Origin: Dipteris shenzhenensis
Lineage: Eukaryota; Polypodiophyta; Polypodiopsida; Gleicheniales
NCBI GenBank assembly: GCA_047967505.1
Contig: CM106540.1
Strand: one strand, 5' to 3'
Length of the DNA: 64,000 bases
The translations under genes and the position numbers were made by a program. The notes under the pieces were generated by a model. It was not told where the DNA came from. It saw only the letters and a program-made list of their open reading frames with translations, and ran no database searches. Positions 32,854-43,842 of this stretch are shown here, piece by piece. The stretch's first letter is position 1; each line of letters opens with the position of its first letter.

Positions 32854-34291
32854 TAGAAATAAGCTAAGTAAATTGCCAAAATTTTGGAAATTTCATTTGA
32901 GTCTACAAGGCTAAGTGAGGTTTTGTAGTGGCACTCTTTCTAGGGAGTTGATATTATTTGAGTATGCCTTGGAGACATTGATACAATCCAAAGCTAGATT
33001 ATGATTCTTATCAAATGTGGATTATAAAAGATGACAAGGAATTATGACTCTTATTAGATTTGGATTATAAAATCATATAAAGGAAATTTTTAGTCAAGTA
33101 TGTTCAAGAATCATCCAAGAGATGATGCTTATTGGATGCCCTTTCGGACTTTTTCAAACCTTATCAATTTGTATGGGAAATTGAGGCCAGTTGTGACCTA
33201 AGCAAGAGGGATGTTAATGAAATTATATTGCTTGTGTTACTTAGGATATTGTAGTCTTGTAGACTATGGCAAAGTACTCCATGGAATCACACCAAATGCA
33301 ACAGGGCTTCTAGAGGATGCTTTGTGTGGTTTAGTTGGAGACACCTAGTTGACCTATGTTTTTCCATTCTAGATGCTCAATATTATGGGTGATTCTATGT
33401 TGATATTGATGTCGCTAGTGTTATTGGTGTTATGTTCAGATTATTGTATGTTATGAAAAAGTTTATTGTGAGTGATCAATTCGATGCTTTGTTCAATTGA
33501 TTGTTAGTGATGTGATTATGCCTTGAGTATAAGTCATGGAATGAATGACAAGGATTGGAGATAGTGCAAGGATTTGTATTGAGATGTTGCATGATGCACA
33601 TCATATGGCCGTGCTAGTTTTGGTATTTAAATTTTACTTTTATGCCATGGGGAATACTTTATTATGATTATACCTTAATCATTTTTTATAGATTAAGTCC
33701 TATGGGATTATGTAAATTTTTTCCTTGTATTCACGGACAAAGGAATACTTTTGGATAGGTTAGTTTTGGCTCTAGGTGCTTTAATGGAAAGATAGCAAAT
33801 ACTCTAGACGAGGAAGCGTGAGCTACTCATCTAGGGGGTGATTGTACCCAAATCAGTATCACCAGCCTCTAGCTACATTTTTATTCCTTTCAATTAAGCA
33901 AGTGGTGCTTTTGTGTGTTGAAGAATCTCGCATTTTGGTTTCGTAACCAATCACGTTCATCGAATAATCCTTGCAAAAGCTACCAAGGGATGATTTTCCA
34001 GAAGCATTTCAAATTTCAATTATTGCAATAGCACTTGCTCTTCTTTGCTTTAGCATCAATGGCATTGATATAACTATTATATCTTTGTCCAACTAACCAC
34101 CACTAGTGTGCATCTCTTATTGTAACTTTGCATGGGTCATCACGCCTCTTAAGCGGGGCATTTGCATATGTGAGTAGTAATTTTTTAAAACCATAGATTG
34201 ATTCCTTGTATGATCAAGTACAATAAGGCACAAATATTTACAAAGAAAGCACCCTCTTCCTTGAAAAACAAGGCTTAGATTTAAGAATCAA

Positions 34292-34331
<40 letters not shown>
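34292..34331 (+). repeat. (GA)n microsatellite
   Basis: About 40 bp of uninterrupted GA dinucleotide. Confidence 0.95.
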
Positions 34332-34333
<2 letters not shown>

Positions 34334-34699
34334 CTACCAAGCCACAAGCTTGTAGCAAGTCCATAAGCATATCATGAGAAAAAGAGCGTAGGAGCCTCCC
34401 ATCAATCTTGAGTGGGATCTACTTCTCTAAAGTAAGAAGGGGTGAAGTAAAAATGAGAAAGTAAGATTCAACTTTTGGGCCAAGACAAAACCTAGCTTTC
34501 TTTATCAAAGCATTCACTTAATGAAACAAACAAAGTAGTTAAGTTCAATGAATGAATGAAACAAATAAAGTAGTTAAGTCCAATGAATGTGTAGTTCACT
34601 TTGTTGGTCTCCTTGGAGGGTACAAGAGACAAACAAGAGAGGGGGTTCTCTTGGTATAACAGTATGTCAAGTGAGCGGGTGTTCTTAGGATTTCACAAT

Positions 34700-35010
34700 C
34701 GCAATACATGCTACAAAATTAGAAGAGTTGACATTCCTGAAAACCACACATTTGCTTTGCAACACCGTATACCCAATTGCAATGCTACAACCTTGGAAGA
34801 GTTGACATTCTTGAAAACCACACACTTGCATTCAACACCATATACCCATTTGCAATACATGCTACAAACTTAGAAGAGTCGATGTTAAAACCACACACAT
34901 GCATGTAATGCCATATATTCTTCTAGAATACTTGCTACAAACTTAGAACAATTGACGTTCCTTACAACCACACCCATGCAACAAATGTCACACTATTAAC
35001 TAAAAGTAAT
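34700..35010 (+). repeat. ~75-bp tandem array, four degenerate copies
   Basis: 'gctacaa' followed by 'ttagaagagttgac'-like sequence recurs at 34,710, 34,784, 34,861 and 34,934 (spacings 74, 77, 73). Each copy continues with 'aaaaccacaca' and an 'acacc(g/a)tatacccat'-type segment. An open frame across the first copies is a by-product. Confidence 0.85.
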
Positions 35011-36180
35011 GTGTTCCTACTCTATATCACATGAGAACACACATGATTCAACAAACGGAAAGAGTTCAATACGCCATGAGAATAAGTTCCATAGTGCTCA
35101 AAAAGGTTATTCCAAGCCTTGAGGCACTAGATGCATAGAGTCGTCGCGAGCCCACATCTCCATTCCCTTGTGCCCAAAAACAAAGACATTGAGTCCTCAA
35201 GGTTATTGCAACCTATCTTACAACTCGAGGACTCTAATCCCAAGAATTGAGCCTTAATCCACTCTCACACAAGGCCAAATGGAATGGAATGCCAGATGTT
35301 TTACTATACATTGATATACACCTCCCCCACTCTCCCATGACCATTGGGATCTTGGTCTTATACTTAGAGAGTGGATGGGAACCTAAATAACTAGGTCCTA
35401 GGCACATGGGCCTCAATCAAGATGTGAGCACATGGCTCTCTCAGTGCATGGCTTCAATATGTACAAGAGAAATTCGTAGTTCCCAAACTATATTCAATTT
35501 CTAAATAATACATGCAATAGACTCCCAATAAAACTCAAATGCACATCATAGGAGCAAGCAGCCAAAACCAGGTACAAGTGCCCTGCCATAAAACCATTGG
35601 GCATTCCTAAAGAATCCCGTGTGTGGTGTGAGCTACTAAATGTAAATGAGCTACAATACTTAGTTAAAAATACAAAAATATGAATAGACTCAAATGTCCA
35701 TCAGGGTAAACTATACGTGTACCATGATGGACCTCCTCTACTCCTTTCGATCCATCCATCATGTATATCTTCACCATTCTCATCTCCTTGAGAATTGTCA
35801 TCTCATCATCATCATGGACATAGGAGTCATTTGAGTACTCACTCTCATATTCATCTTCCATCTCCCCCTTATAATCAAGGTCATCATGATAGTAGGAGCG
35901 GGAAGAAGAATGAAAAACGCGTCGAGGGTCAATGAGAGGACAAGTGGGTGAGGATGAGGGAGGAAGAACACCCTCTGGTATGATGGTCTAGTTGAACTTT
36001 CTAGTTGCAATGCTCAATCCTTGTTTCATTGAAGCCTACTCTTGTATGCCTCTGCTAAAGTTGCTCTAGTTTTTTGGTGTGAGTACCATATATCTCAAGT
36101 GTCATTGAGTCCAAGAGGTGTTGTACTATGGAGGGGATGGGTGTCCACTTGTTAGAGTCGATTCAAAGGGGGGCCCTCGG

Positions 36181-36316
36181 GTTAGACTAGTTTGAGGTTC
36201 ACAATATATTCTCAACCTTCTCCTTGCATTTCTATGTTAGGTGAATTGGTTAGACTAGTTTGAGGTTCACAATATATTCTCAACCTTCTCCTTGCATTTC
36301 TATGTTAGGTGAATTA
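36181..36316 (+). repeat. 68-bp tandem duplication
   Basis: 'gttagactagtttgaggttc' starts at 36,181 and 36,249. The two copies are identical except near the last bases (gaattg against gaatta). Confidence 0.95.
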
Positions 36317-36729
36317 GTTGTGTTATGGTATCACAAATAAAGTTCTCCTATGTGTGGAACACATCCACTTATTGGTTTTTACAAGCTTGTGGATGTGATC
36401 ATCAGGTACATGTTTAACAAAATCCCACTCAAGCCCAATTGGCTTAGTTGGTGTTTTCTAAGTCGCTTGAGATACGGATGAAGGCTCAAAGGTCAATTTC
36501 CATACCCACGACCACATGTCAATATCCAATCCATATAAAATCCTTAGATCTATAGCATGAATTATTATTCAAAGTTAATAAAACATAGTGCAATTTGATC
36601 AAGATGGCATAGACAATAGAATAGTAAAACATAGGCTAATGTGCTATGTAATCCCACAATTGGCAAATAGAAATCCCTATGCTAATTAGTCTTTCCACAA
36701 AAGACAATGTAATTACTTGAGATCTTTGC

Positions 36730-37006
36730 TATAGAATCGCCCTAGCTTTAATGTAGCCAATTTTAAGATCAAGCCAAAAAAATGATTATAACCCCTTTAG
36801 TCAATACTTAATGATACATAGCTGACATTAGCACCCCACAAATTGCATGGTGTAATTCCTTTTTCTAAAAGGATCAATCACAAAAATACAAGGCAACTAT
36901 CCAAAGACCTAATTTATAGAATCACCCAAGCTCCAATGTAGTGAAGCGTAAGATCAACCATAAAATATATTGTAACCCCTTTAGTTAAGACTAGAGAATG
37001 CACAGG
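36730..37006 (+). repeat. Diverged ~90-bp pair, ~183 bp apart
   Basis: 'tatagaatcgccctagct' to 'taacccctttagtcaa' (about 36,730-36,810) is repeated as 'tatagaatcacccaagct' to 'taacccctttagttaa' (about 36,915-36,990). Confidence 0.7.
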
Positions 37007-37100
37007 CCACACTATAAGCTCTATTCACCTTCTCAAAAAATTTCAAGACTCGATGAAAACAAAAATGGGCTTGCAATCACAATATCTAATATGCCACTTG

Positions 37101-38141
37101 TATACTACTACATATTGCTAGTATATTTATCATATTGCCAGTAATTTGGTTTAGTTGCTAGTATATTTATCACATGCTAGTAAATTTGGTTTAATTGGTA
37201 CATTATTTATACCACTACTACATGTTTGTTTATTCATAGTCCTATCATCCCAATAATAGCTTCTGGATTTCTAGTAACAACCATGATCACATGGTGGGAT
37301 CACGTGATCATATGAAGGCATGAACACAACATTCAAACCCCGTTAACCAATGTCAACTGTAGACCATCTATTTTGAAAAATCCAAAAATTATAAAGTCCT
37401 TTTCTTAAATTGTCAGTCAATAACGACGTTGATGTGTCATTAATGGGTCTCTCTCAAGGCATCTCATAGTCAACCCCAAAAGCAGGAAATTTGGGTCCAT
37501 GAGTATGAACATCCTAAAGAATCCTATGTCTAATCCTGGTGGTAGGTCAAAATGTCAATGGATTCTAATTTGTCTTGATGCAAAGCCTATGAATGTTTAA
37601 AAGTCTTTGTAACATGTCTCCAATAAAGGTTGACTAGTTCAAATCTCACCCAAACAACTAGTATACTACTATATCTTGCTAGTATATGTATCATATTGCT
37701 AGTAAATTGGGTTTAGTTGATGGTCATTGCTATTATATGTTTGTTTATTGGTAGGCCTATCATCCCAATTATAGCTACTAGATCTCTAGTGACAATCATG
37801 ATCACATGCTGAGATCACATATCACATGAAGGCATGAACAAAACATGCAAAACCCTGTTAACCAAGTGTCGATTTAGAATAAAATAAAATAAAGTCCTTC
37901 TCTTAAACTATTAGTCAATAACAATGTTGATGTGTCATTGATGTGTCTCCCTCAAGGCATGCCCAATAATCAAGAATTTTGCCTCATGAGTATGAGCATC
38001 CTAAAGAATCCTACATCTAATCCTAGTGGTAGACAAAAAAACATAAATGGCTTCTAATTTTTATTGATGAATGTTCAAAAATCTTTGTAACCTATCTCCA
38101 CTAAAGGCTTACTAGTCCAAATCTCACCCAAACCACCAATC
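37101..38141 (+). repeat. ~561-bp segmental tandem duplication
   Basis: 'tatactacta' starts copies at 37,101 and 37,662. Matching landmarks in the same order include 'cctatcatcccaat', 'catgatcacatg', 'gaaggcatgaac', 'gttgatgtgtcatt', 'cctaaagaatcctac/atgtctaatcctgg/a' and 'aaatctcacccaaac'. The second copy is shorter (about 480 bp) and substituted at roughly one base in six or seven, so it is old. Confidence 0.85.
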
Positions 38142-39059
38142 ATCCAAATCTGGTGTTATCCTTCGTATGGAAATTGCTCTACCTATTACTTAAGTGCTTG
38201 GACCTCAACAAAACCTCATTGTATATGGGGTGACCCTTCAATCACATCAAAACCTCATTGTATATGGTGCCTGAAAATCAAAATATTTTCCTTAGGTTGA
38301 AAAAAATAATTTCCTTGCATGGATGTGTGTGTCATGGGATCAAACATTGAATCTCTTGAGCATGGGGCTAATTTTTCCCAAGGGTTGACATGGAGAAAAT
38401 GATGCCATAAGGTGCAACTACTTCTCAACGAGGGACCGGTTGGATGATGCTATTCATGTGTGGAAGGCTAAACAAGAAGCATATGACATGAAGCTAACAT
38501 AACTTTGTATCAAATCAACTCCTTATACATGATATACGAATTGAATACTACTCCATTTTGAAAGCTTCCTCTAAATGCTCTATAGTATTGGGGATTGTTG
38601 TAAAGGAAACATATCAAGGCCAACCTAAAAGTGATAAAGCAACCAAATATAACATATACACCTCAATTATACTCCTCAAGATGTATGCAAATTGAATTAG
38701 CATTTTGTGAAAAGAGTCGCCCATACGAGATAATACAATATATATGAATACTATTTTCATAAAAAAACCTAATGGAAATAGGTGTTTTATTATAATATAT
38801 GAATATTTACATCTAAACCCAAGTAGAAAGAACATCCTCTTCTAGTGGCAATCATTACAATAAACAACCAAGTAGTCCAATCGCATATAACAACAAAATG
38901 ATCAAGTACCAAAATATCAATGAGCATGAATTAGAATATGATAGCACATTACTGGTTGTTGAAGAATTGGTCCCAGTCTCTCCTCATAGCAATGAGCTAA
39001 AAATAGAGTATCGTGTCATCAAGGTCTTCTTGACCAATAACTAATAGAAAACCTTTTAA

Positions 39060-39071
39060 GCTCTGACACCA
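39060..39071 (-). promoter_or_regulatory. Primer-binding site, tRNA-iMet type
   Basis: Minus-strand TGGTGTCAGAGC, one change from TGGTATCAGAGC, abutting the LTR end CA. Confidence 0.6.
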
Positions 39072-39157
39072 TGCCAAAGAATGGGCATAAACCTAATGCT
39101 AGTTTTGTGGTGGAAATTATATCTTCATACACTTTTTTTGGGGGTGAATCCATATAA

Positions 39158-39159
39158 AT

Positions 39160-39206
<47 letters not shown>
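39158..39206 (+). repeat. (GATA)n/(GA)n microsatellite
   Basis: 'agatagatagatag' followed by about 35 bp of GA dinucleotide. Confidence 0.9.
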
Positions 39207-39212
<6 letters not shown>

Positions 39213-39340
39213 CTTTTTTTTTTTGTGGAAATTTTTATTGCTTTATATTACAGAGTCACTATCCCAAAATGGGATGTGCCAAAATACTTCAAGAGAAGAT
39301 CTCAATATATGACAAGTATACATCAGAGTCTCACATACAC

Positions 39341-39411
39341 ACACACACACACGCGCGCGCGCGTGTATGTATATGTATATACCTCTCTATATATACATAT
39401 ACATATACTAT
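39341..39411 (+). repeat. Alternating purine-pyrimidine AC/GC/AT block
   Basis: (AC)n runs into (GC)5-6, 'gtgtatgtatatgtatata', a short CCTCTC spacer and 'tatatatacatatacata'. The last two are complementary, so it can form a hairpin and is Z-DNA-prone. Confidence 0.85.
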
Positions 39412-39669
39412 TAACTAGAAAAGAATTCGAGGCATGATGCTAGACGTGAGGCATGGCGATGCTCGAGGGCCATAGAGGAAAAGGGAACATGAGAGAAGAA
39501 GCATTAACATAGGTGGGGAAAAAGGATTAAGAGGGGTGGGAATGAAGAGAGGGACTATGCCACAAGGGGGAAGGGAGAGGGGGAAGAGGAGCATGTACAT
39601 GATGAGAGGTGGAATGTAGAGATGGAGACATGAAGGAAAGAGAGTCATGATTTATTTGAAAGGAAGGAT

Positions 39670-39685
39670 GGGGGGGGGGGGGGGG
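39670..39685 (+). repeat. G16 homopolymer
   Basis: Sixteen consecutive G within the LTR. Confidence 0.95.
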
Positions 39686-40419
39686 AATTAAAGAACTAGC
39701 TAGGTGGCTTTACAAGAATAAGTGTGTTCCATTAAGGAATAGCCCCCTTCTTTTATAGCCAGGAGAGAGAGTCTCTCCCAATAAATGCATCCTCCCACAT
39801 GCACGGTGTGTGTGGAAAAGTCTCCCATGTAGGTTAGGTGGGTACACACTCTCAATTGTGTGCGACAACCCTTTGCCTCATTTTTCCACATAAATCAAAC
39901 CCCATATCCTAAGTCTAAGATACTCCCTTGGTCTCTTCCCAATTTTATAATACGTTCAAACATCTAGGAGGACAAGTGGAGGGTTGGCACAAGAAGTCTT
40001 ACCACCTCATCCTACCTTCCCCATTATTTAACTTGCATTCTTTGACTATCTACACCCCCTCCCACATGGACCTATCCTACATGGAGGGAATACTCTAATA
40101 TAATATCCATCTCTACCTATTTTATATTACTTCTCCCATGGTCCTTGGGCCATGTCTCACTAAATGCATGCATGGGGCCGCCTAGGTGGAGGGGTGGCAC
40201 ATGAAGGAACCATGCCACCTTACCATTTTATAATATAACTACCATGGATTACGTACAACACACCTTATGGGTCCTCTTACGTGGAAGGGTGGCACATGGT
40301 CATGCCCTGCCACCTCAACCCTGGGCTCTATGCACACCATATTTTATTATACTATTACCACACATACAAGCACACACATATATTTATGCCTTTTGCCTTG
40401 GTCAAATTTATCCATAACA

Positions 40420-40431
40420 ATTCCCTTCCCC
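40420..40431 (-). promoter_or_regulatory. Polypurine tract
   Basis: Minus-strand GGGGAAGGGAAT immediately before the LTR start TGTTATGG. Confidence 0.7.
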
Positions 40432-41626
40432 AGGCAAGGAATGCACAACATTTCCATGCTTGGGACCATTACGAACAAAGAAGGGCTTGAGATAACGCTT
40501 GTTGATCACCTTCTTGCCATATGGCTCATGTAGCTCCTGAACTTATACATACCCATTGCTACGTTTCTTGATGAATTTGTATGGACCGAAACTTTTTATC
40601 CATTTGGTGGTCCAATCTGTTATCAAAGCATAGCACAACATTCCCCTCAGCAAAGTGTCTTTCCCATCCCTTGCGAATCTTAGCATCCAAGCGGGTCCTT
40701 TATTGGTTCTTTTGGATCTCTGTTTAATGGAGTGCAAGGCGTCGGGTCTCATCTAGCTTCTCAAGTTACACCAATCTGGCCTCCACATGTTCATCTTCTA
40801 TCAGCCTCTGTTCTCGTGCCAATCTTAAGGCTAGAATTTCTATCTTTAGTGGTAAAACTGCCTCAGTACCGTATACCGACTCAAAAGCAGTGTAACTTGT
40901 AGACGTTTTATGGATGATGTTGTAAGCCCACATAGCTTCGGTGACCTTCTGATCCCACTGGCTCCTATTTCCCATGGCCATTTTCCCCATGGTTTTACAA
41001 AGGAGGCCGTTGGTCCGCTCCGTTTGTTCCATGGACGCTAAATGATAGATGCTAGAAGTGCGATGATCAATACCCATGCGATCCATGAGCAACTCCACCG
41101 CTTCATTTAAGAATGGACTCCCATGGTCAGATACTATTTCCATGGGTGTCCCAAACCTTGTGCAGATACGTTTAAATATGAAATTTGAAACTGCCTTACC
41201 ATTTGCAGCGGCGAGGGCGATAGCTTCAGCCCACTTAGTGACATACTGAGTGGCTACCAGAAGATACGTCTTTTTGCGGACAGTCATAAGTAGGGGCTCA
41301 ACAAAATCTATTCCCCACTTCTGAAATGGATGGATGGACATCACTGGATGATATTGCCCAAGACGCAAATCCTTCCTACCAAAGAATTGACATGGTTCAC
41401 AAGTTTTGCAATACATAGTGACATCCTTGAACAAGATCGGCCAATAGTACCCAGCATGTAAAATCTTCTTAGCTGTATAGTCACCGGCATAGTGGCCTCC
41501 ACAAAATCCATCATGATAATGCTTCAATACCTTAGGTACTTCATGTGCATCAATGGCCCATCTTAGTACCCCATCCATGCCTTGACAGTACAATACCCCA
41601 TCAAAGAGAGTGTAGCGCCTGCTATC
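40432..41626 (-). pseudogene. Ty3/gypsy integrase
   Basis: Almost continuous integrase. Zinc-binding HHCC region: 'VLKHYHDGFCGGHYAG' then 'CKTCEPCQFFG'. Core: 'HPFQKWGIDFVEPL' (first Asp), 'TPMEIVSDHGSPF' (second Asp) and 'MEQTERTNGLL' (Glu). The usual YHPQANGQTE motif is changed to 'YHLASMEQTE'. A stop after 'EARLV' (about 40,766) leads into 'SFGPYKFIKKRSNGYV' and 'GKKVINKRYLKPFF' (about 40,480-40,590), the C-terminal tail, ending at the PPT. The N-terminus is cut at about 41,626 by LINE A. A distinct copy from the 26.9-32.6-kb element, because both contain the same RH-INT lead-in. Confidence 0.88.
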
Positions 41627-41960
41627 TCCTCTTCCCTTCGCCTCTGCCTTCTCTTCCTCCATCTCCTCCACCTTCGCCCCCCGCCAACTCCACCTCTTCC
41701 ACCTCCCATGCCCTTCTTCTCTCCCCCACTGGCTCCCCTCTCTGCCTCCTCTCCGCCCTCTTGCCTCTCCTCGCCTTCTTCTCTCCTCCCCTCCTTCTCT
41801 CCCCCCTCGCCTTCTCACCCTCCATTCTCTTCTGCCCTCTGCCCTCCTTGCCTTCATTCTTCCTCTTTTGTCCTTGCCCCCTCCTTCACCCCGCCTCATC
41901 TCCGCCTCCCCCTCTGACGCTTTTTCCCCCTTTTTCTTCTCCCTCCCTACAGCGGGAGCA
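41627..41960 (+). other. C/T-rich 5' region of LINE A
   Basis: Nearly pure pyrimidine on the plus strand, similar in style to 56,250-56,880 of LINE B. Its complement is open and fuses to the neighbouring integrase frame, producing a misleading 377-aa ORF (40,766-41,899 minus). Confidence 0.65.
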
Positions 41961-42024
41961 CTTGTGCTTGTGAAGGCGAAATAAAAACCTTAATGGTGAC
42001 CCTTAGTCTGGCCAGAGGGACTCT

Positions 42025-43430
42025 ATGGCAGTGCCCTCAAATCCCACAGCCGTTAAGGTTCTTCTTTCCCCAGCTGACAAGCAACAGGTACACCAAGCAG
42101 TTCAGTCCCTTTAGGACAAGGCGCTTGTGGGCAGAATTGTGGGCCTCACGCCTACACGGAGACAGGTGCGAGAATGGATCCACGCGGGCTTGGCATTAGA
42201 GGGAGTCCACATCCAGGAGGTCACCATCTACTATGGATGAGGTGTTTTTCTCATCCAGCTGAGCTCCTTCGACACCGCCTCGACACTTGTGGAGCAGAGC
42301 CCCATACTGCTTGGCCCGCACCTTATCTATCTCTTTCCTCGGTATCATGGGTTCACAGTCGAGAACATGGATACGACACACCATGTTCCATGGTTTCCGG
42401 TTACACTCTGCTTCTCAGGGCTCCCCAAGGAGTATCGAGCCATCCTCCCTTCCATTGGTCGGGCATTTGGCACAGTGCTTGAGTCCCTACCAGAGACGGC
42501 CGCCTCTGTTCTAGTAGATGATGGAGTCCCCATGATTAGACTGGTGGTGGAGAGCCCGAAGTCCCGCCCAGAGTTGATCCTTCTCGAGACCCTAGAAGGG
42601 GGCACACCGCCAAAGGGTGAAGATCTCCGGGTTACTAGGCCAGTGTCTTCGATGTAGACAGATGGGTCGCCTCGCTAGAGATTGTCCCCGTGCACCTCCC
42701 CTCCCTCCTCCGTAGAGTAGGCAGAGTCAGTAGGCCCGAGTTCAATGCCCTCTCAGGCAGGAGCAACAGGAGTCTCGGACCCCATGGGTTACCCCCTCAG
42801 GAGTCAACAGGGGACTGGACACAAGTTAAAACAAAGTAAGCAGGCCCGCAAACGCCGTAGGCAGAGGGCCAATCGCAGAGAGAGGGATAGGGTTGACCAA
42901 GAGGCCTCGAAGGAGGATCGATAGGAGCCACCTCCTTCGGCAACAGGGGTCACCGCCCTCTCTACCGATCCTCCAGCTTCAGAGGTGCAGCCTCCGCACC
43001 CAGTCTTGCAGTAGCAGCGAGCCCTAGGAGCTCCAGACACGGTGATGGCGGAAGCTACAATTGCTAGTTCGATGAGGACTGTGGAGGAGCCGATCCAGAG
43101 CCCTCGATCCAGAGTCTTAGCGAGCTAGATCAGCAGGGGGGGACCTGATGCCATCCTTATCCCTCCTCCTCCTCCCCCTTCCCCCCCCCTCCCCCTCCTC
43201 ATCTTCACTTCCCCCTCCCTCTCCAGGGTTCCCCCACCCCCTCCCCCCCTCTCAGCCCCCCCACCTATAGTCACCCTCACCACCCGCCCCCCTCCCTCTA
43301 TTCCCTGCATCCCCACCGCTCCCTCTCCTGTTGTCCCCCTCTCCACTTCAGTAGCAGGTTCTTCCGCTTCGACACCCCTACCAGCTGGCAAGGGAACGAT
43401 GACGCCCCCTTCTATTGCCTCATCGTAGTA
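42025..43430 (+). pseudogene. LINE A ORF1 (nucleic-acid-binding protein)
   Basis: ATG 42,025 opens 'MAVPSNPTAVKVLLSPADKQ', collinear with LINE B ORF1: 'VGRIVGLTPTRRQVREWIHA', 'FLIQLSSFDTASTLVEQSP', 'HGFTVENMDTTHHVPWFPVT' and 'LPKEYRAILPSIGRAFG'. A CCHC knuckle 'CLRCRQMGRLARDC' at 42,644-42,685 has Arg replacing the His. A basic stretch (about 42,835-42,900) and a proline-rich tail (43,130-43,400) follow. Stops at about 42,112 (TAG) and 42,238 (TGA) and a frameshift before the knuckle inactivate it. The layout matches plant L1 ORF1 proteins (RRM-like domain plus zinc knuckle), which coat LINE RNA. Confidence 0.75.
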
Positions 43431-43619
43431 GCAGGCCCGTTCAGGGAGGGATCTTGAGGGACGAGGCTTGTCTTCCCAATCAACAGCCCCTAACCTCTGG
43501 AGGTTAGGACCACCCTAGAACTATCTAGAGGTTCCGGACTCTTATCCTCTACCATTGAAGGTAACACTCATGGTCCTTCAGCCCCAAAAGGGAGGTTTGA
43601 TCAGTGTAGTGGGATCTCC

Positions 43620-43822
43620 GACACACCCCGTTTGGAGATTTCCGTTTGCCTCCACAGGGGTGGAGAAATACTCCCCGGAGGTGTTCGATGCTATTTTGGG
43701 GACTCAGATTACACTCATGATGGATCACCCTCTGACACACCCCATTTGGAGATTTCCATTTGCCTCCGGAGGTGTTCGATGCTATTTTGGGGAATCAGAT
43801 TACACTCATGATCAGATGCGAC
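43620..43822 (+). repeat. Two-copy minisatellite in LINE A
   Basis: 'gacacaccccgtttggagat' (about 43,620) and 'gacacaccccatttggagat' (about 43,734) start copies that both run to 'cagattacactcatgat'. The first has ~20 extra bases in the middle. Confidence 0.85.
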
Positions 43823-43842
43823 ATAAAGTCACAATGGAACCA

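Larger units (their letters stand above)
32860..39050. other. Non-coding stretch rich in duplications
   Basis: No supported gene; all open frames are below about 90 codons without domains. It contains (GA)n at about 34,292-34,331, a four-copy ~75-bp array, a 68-bp tandem duplication, a ~183-bp spaced pair and a ~561-bp segmental duplication, listed separately. Confidence 0.6.
39072..40419 (-). repeat. Ty3/gypsy-type LTR, ~1.35 kb
   Basis: Minus strand starts TGTTATGGATAAATTTGACC directly after a polypurine tract and ends CTTTGGCA directly before a PBS. A strong TATA box 'GGCTATAAAAGAAGG' lies at about 39,743-39,757. The LTR contains (GA)n, an alternating AC/GC/AT block, a G16 run and internal 'ggtggcaca' repeats. 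TG...CA ends, TATA position and flanking sites support the call. Carrying a PPT on one side and a PBS on the other is abnormal for a simple insertion. Confidence 0.7.

Noticed and set aside
34601-34873. 90-aa ORF
   Set aside because: Spans copies of the 75-bp tandem repeat; internal peptide repeats follow the DNA repeat.
41545-41973. 142-aa and 111-aa Pro/Ser-rich ORFs on the plus strand
   Set aside because: Compositional by-products of the pyrimidine-rich LINE A 5' region and the antisense of gypsy integrase.
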